NCBI GenBank assembly: GCA_016206565.1
Contig: JACQRG010000041.1
Location: forward strand, 1-27,631
Direction: 5' to 3'
DNA: 27,631 nt
Origin: Candidatus Omnitrophota bacterium
GTDB lineage: Bacteria > Omnitrophota > Gorgyraeia > Aquiviventales > Aquiviventaceae
Below, piece after piece: positions 21,024 through 27,631 of the stretch (the stretch's first letter is position 1; each line of letters begins with the position of its first letter). Under the pieces are notes generated by a model. The model was given only the letters and a program-made list of their open reading frames with translations. It was not told the origin of the DNA and searched no databases. Position numbers and translations under genes: made by a program.

Positions 21024-22364
21024 ATGGAAGTGTCCGACATCACGACGCTGGAGCGCATCCCTCCGCAGAGCCTGGAGGCGGAGCAGGCGGTGCTCGGCTC
21101 CATGCTGCTGGAGGAGCAGGCGGTCGTGCAGGCGGCGGAGCTGCTGGATGACGCCGCCTTCTACAAGGACGCCCACCGCAAGCTCTTCGCCGCGCTGATC
21201 GCCCTCTACCGCGCCAGCGTGCCCGTGGATCTGGTCACCGTGACCGAGGAGCTGCGCAAGCGCGGCCTGCTGGAGGAGGTCGGCGGGCCCGCCTATCTCA
21301 CCACGCTGACCAGCGTCGTGCCCACCGCCGCCAACGCCGAGCACTACTGCCGCATCGTCAAGCAGAAAGCCATCCTGCGCCACCTCATCCGCGCCTCGAC
21401 GCAGATCGCGGCTGAGTCGTACGAGGAGGCCACGGAGCCGGACGTCCTGCTGGACAAGGCGGAGACGCTCATCTTCGACATCGCCTCGAAGAAGGTCAAA
21501 CGGGACGCCGTGGCGATGAAGGAGATCATCAAGAGCTCCATCGAGATGATTGACGCGCTCTACCAGCGCAAGGGCGCGATCACCGGCCTGCCGACCGGGT
21601 TCGTGGAGCTCGACCAGCAGCTCGCCGGGCTGCAGCCGGCGGAGTTCATCGTGGTGGCCGGCCGGCCGGCCATGGGCAAGAGCTCCTTCGCGCTGTGCGT
21701 GGCGGAGCACGTCGCCCTGGCCGAGAAGACCGGTGTCGCGCTCTTCAGCCTCGAGATGTCGAAGGACCACCTCGTGCAGCGCATGCTCTGCGCGCACGCG
21801 CGCATCAACGCGCACAGCGTGCGCACCGGGATGCTGGCGGCCAGCGACTGGCCCAACCTGACGAAGGCGGCGGGCAAGCTCTCCGAGGCGCCTATTTTCA
21901 TTGACGACTCGGCGAGCCTCTCCATCCTGGAGCTGCGCGCCAAGGCGAGGCGGCTGAAGAGCCGCCATGACATCGGGCTGCTGATCGTGGACTACCTCCA
22001 GCTGATGAACGAGGCGTCGGCCGCCGAAAACCGGCAGCAGGAGATCTCGGTCATCTCCCGAGGATTGAAGGCGCTGGCCCGGGAGCTGAACGTGCCGGTC
22101 ATCGCGGTCAGCCAGCTCTCGCGCGCGCCCGAGCGCCGGGAATCGTTCCGGCCGCGTCTCTCGGACCTGCGCGAGTCCGGCGCCATCGAGCAGGATGCGG
22201 ACGTGGTGCTGATGCTCTTTCGCGAGGACTACTACAACCCGACGGACGAGAACAAGGGCGTGGCGGAAGTCCTCATCGCCAAGCAGCGCAACGGCCCCAC
22301 GGGCACCGTAAAACTGGCCTTCATCAAAGAGTACACCCGCTTCGAGACGCTGGCGCAGGGATGA
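21024..22364 (+). CDS. dnaB: Replicative DNA helicase
   Basis: DnaB unwinds DNA ahead of the fork as a hexamer. The N-terminal domain starts IPPQSLEAEQAVLGSMLLEE and contains the DAAFYKDAHRKLF motif. The RecA-like C-domain has Walker A GRPAMGKSS at residues 213-221, the LEMSKDHLVQRML motif, Walker B LLIVDYLQLM near residues 319-328, and SQLSRAPE and LRESGAIEQDADVV. Length (446 aa) is standard and there is no intein. I chose ATG 21024; the frame also has a TTG at 21009, but family members begin close to the chosen Met. The stop overlaps the bamA start as ATGA, which ties envelope assembly to the replication/ribosome cluster. Confidence 0.97.
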   Translation: MEVSDITTLERIPPQSLEAEQAVLGSMLLEEQAVVQAAELLDDAAFYKDAHRKLFAALIALYRASVPVDLVTVTEELRKRGLLEEVGGPAYLTTLTSVVPTAANAEHYCRIVKQKAILRHLIRASTQIAAESYEEATEPDVLLDKAETLIFDIASKKVKRDAVAMKEIIKSSIEMIDALYQRKGAITGLPTGFVELDQQLAGLQPAEFIVVAGRPAMGKSSFALCVAEHVALAEKTGVALFSLEMSKDHLVQRMLCAHARINAHSVRTGMLAASDWPNLTKAAGKLSEAPIFIDDSASLSILELRAKARRLKSRHDIGLLIVDYLQLMNEASAAENRQQEISVISRGLKALARELNVPVIAVSQLSRAPERRESFRPRLSDLRESGAIEQDADVVLMLFREDYYNPTDENKGVAEVLIAKQRNGPTGTVKLAFIKEYTRFETLAQG

Positions 22365-24673
22365 TCCCCCCGCGGCTGGCGTGGATGGCGGCGGGCGTGG
22401 GCCTGCTGCTGTGCGCAGGCGCAGCACCGGCCGCCGCGAACGAAGGCGACCGGGTGCTCGCCGTGGAGGCACGGGGCAACCGCACGGTGGCGGCGGAGAC
22501 GATCCTGGCGAACGTGCAGACCAAGCCGGGCAACCCGTACCGCGCCACGCACATCAGCGAGGACATCCGCCGGCTCTACGCCCTGGGCTATTTCACGGAC
22601 GTGCGGGTGGATGTCGAAACGATGCCGGACGGGCTGAAGGTGGTGTTCGTGGTGGCCGAGAAGCCGACCGTGCAGGCGATCGAGCTGCAAGGCAACCGCC
22701 GGCTGGCCAAGCCGAAGGCCATGGACGCCCTGGGCGTGGCCACCGGCGAGCTCTACGACGCGCGCAAGCTCAAGGAAGCCGCCGAGGCGCTCAAGGCGGA
22801 GTATGTGCGGCGCGGGTTCTCGGAAGCCGAGGTGGTCTCGCGCGCCGAGGTGGAGCCGGTCACCAACAGCGCGACGCTCTATGTTCTGGTGGATGAAGGG
22901 CCGCGCATCCAGGTGCGCCGCGTGCTGGTGGAGGGCAACCAGGCGTTTTCGGATCGTCGCCTGCGCAAGCTGATCAAGACGCGCCGCCGGTGGTGGTTCC
23001 TGCCCGCCTTGTACAACGACAAGGTGCTGGAGGAGGACCGCCAGCGCATCGCCGCCTTCTACCGCAAGCACGGCTACCAGGACGTGGCGGTGACGCACGA
23101 GGTGCTGCGCGACCCCGAGGGCCGCGGCCTGCACCTGCATGTCACGGTGGCGGAGGGGCTGCAGCACCGGGTGGGGCAGGTGCTGGTGAAGGGCGCAGTG
23201 CTGTTTCCCGAGCGCGAGATCCGCCAGATCCTGGCCCTGACGCCCGGCGCGGCCTTCACGACCGAACAGCTGCAGGAAGACGTGCGCCTGGTCAAGCAGT
23301 ACTACGGCGACCGCGGCTACATCCACGCCGAGGTGCTGCCGGATCCCCAGCTCGACCCGGACACGAAGCGCGTGAACCTGACCTACCACATCACCGAGCA
23401 GGAGCTGGTGCGCGTCAGCCGCATTGACATCCGTGGCAACTTCCGGACCAAAGACGAGGTCGCGCGGCGCCAGCTGCGCATCTATCCCGGCGACGTGTTC
23501 GATGGTGCCAAGATCCGCAAATCCATCGAGCGCCTCTACAACCTCGGTTATTTCGAGGAGGTCAACGTCGAGACCGAGCCGGCCGCCCAGCCGGACCAGG
23601 AGGACCTGGTGTTCCGCACCAAAGAGACGAAGACTGGGAGCTTTAGCTTCGGCGGGGGCTTCTCCTCGGTGGACCGGCTCGTCGGGCTCATCGAGCTGGA
23701 GCAGCGCAACTTCGACTGGCGCAACTGGCGCACCTTCACCGGCGCCGGGCAGGACCTGCGCCTGCGCGCGGAGATCGGGACGGTGCGGCGTTATTTCGAC
23801 ATCTCGTTTACCGAGCCGTGGATCTTCGGCCGCCCGGTGTCCTTCGGCATTGACTTGTACAACCGCACGCGGCTGCGCAGCCGCAACCTGGGACTGGCGT
23901 ATGAAGAGGAGCGGCGTGGCGGCGGCGTGCGCCTGGGCCGGGAGTTCCGGGATGAGATCCAGATGAGCCTGGGCTACCAGCTCTTCAACACCGAGATTTC
24001 TGACGTCGTGGCGGAGGCGTCCGCGGATCTGAAGGCGGAGGAAGGCGAAAGCACCACGAGCGTGAGCAGCCTCGGGGGCGCGCTGGATCGGCGCGACAGC
24101 CGCCTGGACCCGACAAAGGGGTACTACCTGTTCTTATCCGGCGACTTGGCGGGCGGGATCTTCGGCGGGGATAACGACTTCTTCCGGCTGCAGGCGGGTG
24201 CCAGCCACTACTGGCCTTCCGGCGATAAGTTCGTGTTCGAGTCGCGCGTGCGCACCGGCCTCGTGAACGCCTACAGCGGTGACGCCGAGGTGCCGATCTT
24301 CGAGCGGTTCTTCGGCGGCGGCAGCGGCACCATCCGAGGCTTCCGCGAGCGGCGGGTCGGGCCGCGCGACCCGACGTCGAATGACCCCATCGGCGGCGAG
24401 GCGACCCTGCTGCTCACCGCGGAAGGCGTCTACACCCTCATGGAAGACGAGCGGGGTCGGCCCATCCTGAAGGGCACGGTGTTCTACGACGCCGGGGACG
24501 TGTGGCGGCGCGTGGAGGACTACGCGGAATCGCTCAAGTCCGGCGTGGGGGTCGGCGCGCGCATGAACACGCCCATCGGCCCGCTGCGGCTGGACCTCGG
24601 GTTCCCGTTGACCGACGTCGCCGATGAAGCGCGCAAGCCCCGGTTCCATTTCAACATCAGCCGGTCGTTCTAA
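22361..24673 (+). CDS. bamA: Outer membrane protein assembly factor BamA
   Basis: BamA inserts beta-barrel proteins into the outer membrane. A signal peptide (about residues 1-27, LLLCAGAAPAAA) precedes five POTRA domains, recognisable by repeated 'v..I.v.GN..' starts, at about 31-101, 102-181, 182-269, 270-350 and 351-425. The C-terminal barrel carries the GGGSGTIRGFRERRVGPRD loop motif (the VRGF/Y box) and ends with FHFNISRSF, a terminal aromatic residue in the usual beta signal. The 770-aa length is standard. It overlaps dnaB by four bases and is followed by Skp and lipid A genes, the same functional grouping as bamA-skp-lpxD-fabZ-lpxA in proteobacteria. Confidence 0.96.
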   Translation: MIPPRLAWMAAGVGLLLCAGAAPAAANEGDRVLAVEARGNRTVAAETILANVQTKPGNPYRATHISEDIRRLYALGYFTDVRVDVETMPDGLKVVFVVAEKPTVQAIELQGNRRLAKPKAMDALGVATGELYDARKLKEAAEALKAEYVRRGFSEAEVVSRAEVEPVTNSATLYVLVDEGPRIQVRRVLVEGNQAFSDRRLRKLIKTRRRWWFLPALYNDKVLEEDRQRIAAFYRKHGYQDVAVTHEVLRDPEGRGLHLHVTVAEGLQHRVGQVLVKGAVLFPEREIRQILALTPGAAFTTEQLQEDVRLVKQYYGDRGYIHAEVLPDPQLDPDTKRVNLTYHITEQELVRVSRIDIRGNFRTKDEVARRQLRIYPGDVFDGAKIRKSIERLYNLGYFEEVNVETEPAAQPDQEDLVFRTKETKTGSFSFGGGFSSVDRLVGLIELEQRNFDWRNWRTFTGAGQDLRLRAEIGTVRRYFDISFTEPWIFGRPVSFGIDLYNRTRLRSRNLGLAYEEERRGGGVRLGREFRDEIQMSLGYQLFNTEISDVVAEASADLKAEEGESTTSVSSLGGALDRRDSRLDPTKGYYLFLSGDLAGGIFGGDNDFFRLQAGASHYWPSGDKFVFESRVRTGLVNAYSGDAEVPIFERFFGGGSGTIRGFRERRVGPRDPTSNDPIGGEATLLLTAEGVYTLMEDERGRPILKGTVFYDAGDVWRRVEDYAESLKSGVGVGARMNTPIGPLRLDLGFPLTDVADEARKPRFHFNISRSF

Positions 24674-24683
24674 GGCAGCTGCG

Positions 24684-24690
24684 GGAGGAG
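24684..24690 (+). promoter_or_regulatory. Strong ribosome binding site for skp
   Basis: GGAGGAG seven bases before ATG 24698. It is important because it fixes the start upstream of the heptamer repeats, so the repeat-encoded residues belong to the translated signal peptide. Confidence 0.85.
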
Positions 24691-24697
24691 GATTCGG

Positions 24698-25252
24698 ATG
24701 TCAGACGTCAGGGGTCAGGGATCAGGACGGGTTCTGTGGTGCGCGTTCGGTGTCTTGGTTGTTTGCCTGCTGTCCGCTGTCCGCTGTCCGCCCAGCGCAG
24801 CGCAGGAGTTCAAGGTGGGGTATGTGGATTTGGGCCGCATCTTCGACGGCTATGAGCGCACCAAGGCTTACGACTCCACGCTGCAGCAAGAAGGCAAGCA
24901 GAAGGAGGCCGAGCTGGAGGCGCGGATGAACGAGCTGACGAAGCTGCGCAAAAACCTGGAGCTGCTCAACGACAAGGCCCGGCAGAACGCGGTCCGGGAG
25001 ATCGAGGAGAAGAGCGATGCGCTCAAGCAGTTCCAGACCAAGGCCCGCCGAGACCTCGGGCGGGAGCGCGACCAGCTCGCGCAGGACGTGTTGAAGGACA
25101 TGAAACAGGCCATCGAGGAGTATGCGAAAACCAATAGCTTCTCCCTGATCCTGGATGAGCGGGTCATCCTGTTCGGCCAGTCGGCGCACGATGTGACCGA
25201 CCCGATCCTGCAGATGCTCAACAGCCGCTACGCGGGCAAATCGAAGCCCTGA
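24698..25252 (+). CDS. OmpH/Skp family periplasmic chaperone
   Basis: Skp-type proteins form trimers that hold unfolded outer-membrane proteins in the periplasm. The mature part starts near Gln36 with FKVGYVDLGRIFDGY, followed by a long charged coiled coil (about residues 60-135) and a C-terminal strand motif FSLILDERVILFG, as in the OmpH family. Length 184 aa is typical. The signal peptide is unusual at DNA level. Its n-region (RGQGSGR) is encoded by four heptamer units, and the end of its hydrophobic core (about residues 25-31) by three CTGTCCG units. The likely cleavage is after Ser-Ala-Ala35. A strong Shine-Dalgarno fixes ATG 24698. It lies between bamA and lpxC-fabZ. Confidence 0.93.
   Translation: MSDVRGQGSGRVLWCAFGVLVVCLLSAVRCPPSAAQEFKVGYVDLGRIFDGYERTKAYDSTLQQEGKQKEAELEARMNELTKLRKNLELLNDKARQNAVREIEEKSDALKQFQTKARRDLGRERDQLAQDVLKDMKQAIEEYAKTNSFSLILDERVILFGQSAHDVTDPILQMLNSRYAGKSKP
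24699..24790. repeat. Heptamer repeat locus 8, two clusters inside the skp signal sequence
   Basis: Cluster one (24699-24726) has four units of the form NRTCAGR. Cluster two (24770-24790) has three perfect CTGTCCG units. Both are in 7-bp register and both are translated, the first as the n-region and the second as the end of the hydrophobic core of the Skp signal peptide. Confidence 0.85.
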
Positions 25253-25277
25253 CGCCGCCGCGCGGGGTGGTCCGGTG

Positions 25278-26600
25278 ATGAGCGACCAGCAGCACACGAT
25301 TGCACAAGAGGTGTTCATGAACGGCGTGGGCCTCCATACGGGCCAGGCCGTCTCCGTGCGGATCCTGCCCGCGCCGCCGAACAGCGGTATTGTGTTCGTG
25401 CGCGCGGACCTGCCGCACGCGCCGGCGATTCCGGCCACCTCGGCGCAGCTGGTGGACGTGGAGAAGAGCGCGCGCCGCACGACCCTCTCCAAGGACGACG
25501 TGGAGGTGCAGACCGTGGAGCATCTCATGGCGTCCCTGTGGGGTGCGGGCGTGGACAATGCCTACGTCGAGGTCACCGGCCCCGAAGTCCCGGGCCTGGA
25601 CGGCTCCGCCAAGCCGTTCATGCAGCAGCTGCGCGCCGCCGGTGTGGCCGAGCAGGCCGCCCCCCGGCGGTACTTCTCGCTGCGGGAGCCGGTCTACGTC
25701 GAGGAGGGCGAGTCGTCCATCGTCGTGTTCCCGTCCAAGGTGCTGCGGGTCTCGTACATGCTCAGCTACGCCCATCCGATGCTGAAGTCGCAGTTCACGA
25801 CCTTCTCGCTCGACGGCGAGCCGCGCGCGTTCGATGAGACGATCGCGCCCGCCCGCACGTTCTGCCTGCAGGAAGAGGCCGACGCGCTGCAGGCGCTGGG
25901 GTTCGGCAAGGGGGCCACGTATGAGAACACGCTCGTGCTCGGCAAGGCGGGTGTCGTGCGCAACACGCTGCGCTTCGAGGACGAGTTTGCGCGCCACAAG
26001 GTCCTCGACCTGCTGGGCGACCTCTACCTGCTCGGGACGCACCTGCGCGCCCACGTCATCGCCATCAAGAGCGGGCATAGCCTCAACGCCAAGCTGGTGC
26101 GCAAGCTCAGCCAGGCGCTCGAGCAGTGGAAGCTGGGTTCGCTGCAGTCCGGCGCGACCGAGGTCATGGTGGGGCCGCAGCTGGACATCACGCAGATCCA
26201 GAAGATCCTGCCGCACCGCTACCCCTTCCTGCTGGTGGACCGCGTCACCGAGCTGACCGAGACGAAGGCGGTGGGCCTGAAGTGCGTGACGATCAACGAT
26301 TATTTCTTCCGCGGGCACTTTCCGGACAAGCCGGTCATGCCGGGGGTCTTGATCGTGGAAGCGATGGCGCAGGTCGGGGGGATCATCCTGCTCAACAAGC
26401 GGGAGCACCTGGGCAAGATCGCCTACTTCATGTCCGTGGACAAGGTCAAGTTCCGCAAGCCGGTCGTGCCCGGCGATCAGCTCATCATCCAGATGGAGCT
26501 GACGAAGCTGCGCTCGCGCACCGGCCTCGTCGTGGGCCGGGTCTTCGTGGACGGGAAGCTGGTCTGCGAGGGCGAGCTGATGTTTGCGCTGGGAGAGTAG
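25278..26600 (+). CDS. lpxC/fabZ: Fused UDP-3-O-acyl-N-acetylglucosamine deacetylase / 3-hydroxyacyl-ACP dehydratase (LpxC-FabZ)
   Basis: Residues 1 to about 285 are LpxC, the zinc deacetylase committed to lipid A synthesis: GVGLHTG near the start, His82 in VEHLMA, His240 and Asp244 in HKVLDLLGD (zinc ligands) and His267 in SGHSLN. Residues from about 295 to 440 are FabZ, the hotdog-fold dehydratase: LPHRYPFLLVDRV, catalytic His347 in RGHFPDKPVMPG and Glu361 in VEAMAQ, 14 residues apart as in single FabZ proteins. All key residues of both enzymes are intact. Such fusions are known in Bacteroidetes and some other phyla. A GTG directly before ATG 25278 is an alternative start adding one residue. 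No lpxD lies between skp and this gene, unlike many related clusters. Confidence 0.96.
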   Translation: MSDQQHTIAQEVFMNGVGLHTGQAVSVRILPAPPNSGIVFVRADLPHAPAIPATSAQLVDVEKSARRTTLSKDDVEVQTVEHLMASLWGAGVDNAYVEVTGPEVPGLDGSAKPFMQQLRAAGVAEQAAPRRYFSLREPVYVEEGESSIVVFPSKVLRVSYMLSYAHPMLKSQFTTFSLDGEPRAFDETIAPARTFCLQEEADALQALGFGKGATYENTLVLGKAGVVRNTLRFEDEFARHKVLDLLGDLYLLGTHLRAHVIAIKSGHSLNAKLVRKLSQALEQWKLGSLQSGATEVMVGPQLDITQIQKILPHRYPFLLVDRVTELTETKAVGLKCVTINDYFFRGHFPDKPVMPGVLIVEAMAQVGGIILLNKREHLGKIAYFMSVDKVKFRKPVVPGDQLIIQMELTKLRSRTGLVVGRVFVDGKLVCEGELMFALGE

Positions 26601-26615
26601 GGGAGCGCAGGCCGC

Positions 26616-27434
26616 ATGCCCAGTCGAAGCGCCAAACCGGAGACGCCGGCGCGCCCGCCGCGCGTCCACAGCACGGCGCTCGTCCATCCCGAAGCCGTGC
26701 TGGGCGGGGGCGTGGAAGTCGGGCCGTACGCGGTCATCCAGGCGGGCGTGAGCGTGGGTGAGGGCACGCGCATCGGCGCCCACTGCGTCCTCGAAGGGCA
26801 TACGACGATCGGCCGCGACTGCGAGATCTTCACGGGCGCGGTGATCGGCAGCGTGCCCCAGGACCTCAAGTACCGGGGCGAGGAGAGCGAGCTCGTCATC
26901 GGCGACCGCAACAAGATCCGGGAGTACGTGACGATCAACCCCGGCACCGCGGGCGGCGTCGGCAAGACCGTGATCGGCTCGGACTGCCTGCTCATGGCCT
27001 ACTCGCACGTCGCGCACGACTGCCTCCTCGGCGACCACGTGATCCTGGCGAACAGCGCCGCGCTGGCCGGCCACATCACCATCGAGGATCGCGCGACCGT
27101 CGGCGGGCTGGTGGGCATCCACCAGTTCGTGCGGGTCGGCATGCTGGCGTTCATCGGCGGCTGCTCCCGGGTCGTGCAGGACGTGCCGCCGTACGCGACC
27201 TGCGTGGGCTATCCCGCCAAGATCTTCGGCCTCAACACCGAGGGCTTGCGGCGCGCCGGGATCTCCGACGACGCCCGGCAGCGGCTCCATCGCGCCTTTC
27301 GCGTCCTGTTCCACTCCAAGCTCTCCATGTCGCATGCGCTGGAGCAGCTCTCCGGCGAGGTGGACCACTGCCCTGAGCTGGCGCGCCTCATCGAATTCAT
27401 CCGCCAGTCCAAGCGCGGCGTCTGCCGCGCCTAG
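26616..27434 (+). CDS. lpxA: Acyl-ACP-UDP-N-acetylglucosamine O-acyltransferase
   Basis: LpxA adds the first 3-hydroxyacyl chain to UDP-GlcNAc, using the UDP-GlcNAc made by GlmU upstream. The hexapeptide repeats of the left-handed beta helix run over about residues 15-200. They include IGSVPQDLKYRGEES, IREYVTINPGT and SHVAHDCLLGD, with His134 matching the catalytic His125 of E. coli. A C-terminal helical domain contains GYPAKIFGLNTEGLRR. The 16 or so residues before VHSTALVHPEA are a basic/Pro extension. The single C-terminal domain and these motifs separate it from LpxD. Length 272 aa. It directly precedes lpxI. Confidence 0.96.
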   Translation: MPSRSAKPETPARPPRVHSTALVHPEAVLGGGVEVGPYAVIQAGVSVGEGTRIGAHCVLEGHTTIGRDCEIFTGAVIGSVPQDLKYRGEESELVIGDRNKIREYVTINPGTAGGVGKTVIGSDCLLMAYSHVAHDCLLGDHVILANSAALAGHITIEDRATVGGLVGIHQFVRVGMLAFIGGCSRVVQDVPPYATCVGYPAKIFGLNTEGLRRAGISDDARQRLHRAFRVLFHSKLSMSHALEQLSGEVDHCPELARLIEFIRQSKRGVCRA

Positions 27435-27442
27435 CCTCCGCC

Positions 27443-27631
27443 ATGGCCGCTGACGCCACGCTGGCCATCATCGCCGGCGCAGGCCAATTCCCCTTCCAGA
27501 TCGCCCGCGAAGCCAAGCGGCTCGGCCGCCGCGTGGTGGCGATCGGCATTCAGGGGTGGGCGGACGGCGCGCTGGCCGCAGAGGTGGACTCCTACGAGGA
27601 GCTTCCGGTCGGCCAGCTGGGCCGGCTCATC
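27443..27631 (+). CDS. lpxI: UDP-2,3-diacylglucosamine pyrophosphatase LpxI (partial, N-terminal)
   Basis: The first 63 codons are present and the frame is open to the window end. LAIIAGAGQFPFQIAREAKRLG and the following RVVAIGIQG strand, ending GQLGRLI, match the N-terminal domain of the LpxI/DUF1009 family. That family hydrolyses UDP-2,3-diacylglucosamine to lipid X in bacteria that lack LpxH. Position directly after lpxA is typical of lpxI. The catalytic domain is outside the window. ATG 27443 is eight bases after the lpxA stop. Confidence 0.88.
   Translation, partial: MAADATLAIIAGAGQFPFQIAREAKRLGRRVVAIGIQGWADGALAAEVDSYEELPVGQLGRLI

Noticed and set aside
20595..22472. 625-codon open frame on the - strand across rplI, dnaB and bamA
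   Set aside because: It runs through three well-identified genes and has only low-complexity antisense composition. Other long - strand frames at 2942-4048, 13425-14825 and 25218-27368 were dropped for the same reason.

Overview
This is a GC-rich (roughly two-thirds G+C by eye), gene-dense bacterial chromosome segment. It comes from a Gram-negative organism, because it carries lipid A genes (fused lpxC-fabZ, lpxA, lpxI) and outer-membrane assembly genes (bamA, Skp/OmpH). I count 30 protein-coding genes, two of them cut by the window edges, and one tRNA. All protein genes except one are on the + strand, many with ATGA-type overlaps. The LpxC-FabZ fusion, the gene order and the style of the intergenic repeats make a deep-branching lineage such as Omnitrophota my first guess. 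That assignment is weak and would need a marker-gene tree.

Layout. Positions 1-7929 form one apparent operon: purine synthesis (purL end, purF, purM, purD, purE), then tsaC/ywlC, a ywlE-like phosphatase, rpiB, glyA and nrdR. Positions 7972-8502 are a separate unit: a sigma70-like promoter, a cyclic-di-GMP-I (GEMM-I) riboswitch whose 3' strand overlaps an intrinsic terminator, and a single-domain response regulator. Positions 8509-10080 (- strand) hold a PpiD-like periplasmic chaperone, convergent with the regulator. A near-consensus promoter at 10166-10194 then drives rightward hisG, a TPR lipoprotein, a two-subunit transketolase, ispE, tRNA-Gln(TTG), glmU, prs, rplY, pth, rpsF, ssb, rpsR, rplI, dnaB, bamA, skp, lpxC-fabZ, lpxA and the start of lpxI. 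Functionally the window links PRPP supply and use (prs, purF, hisG), one-carbon supply (glyA), precursors of the envelope (ispE, glmU, lpx genes), outer-membrane protein assembly (bamA, skp, ppiD-like) and replication/translation.

Two things go beyond housekeeping. First, eight places in 25 kb carry short degenerate tandem repeats that all have a strict 7-bp period but different heptamer words. They are often arranged as inverted pairs able to form hairpins. They sit exactly at gene borders and in five cases run into coding sequence: the purL stop, the PurM N-terminus, the GlyA C-terminus, and the signal peptides of the TPR lipoprotein and Skp. Second, the c-di-GMP riboswitch controls an orphan receiver domain. 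Other oddities are a 77-residue Lys/Arg/Ala/Pro tail on GlmU, a perfect hairpin that would compete with the tRNA-Gln acceptor stem, and an almost complete absence of the palindrome RTCGAY. There is no gene-free stretch longer than 300 bases, and I saw no insertion sequence, CRISPR array or rRNA.
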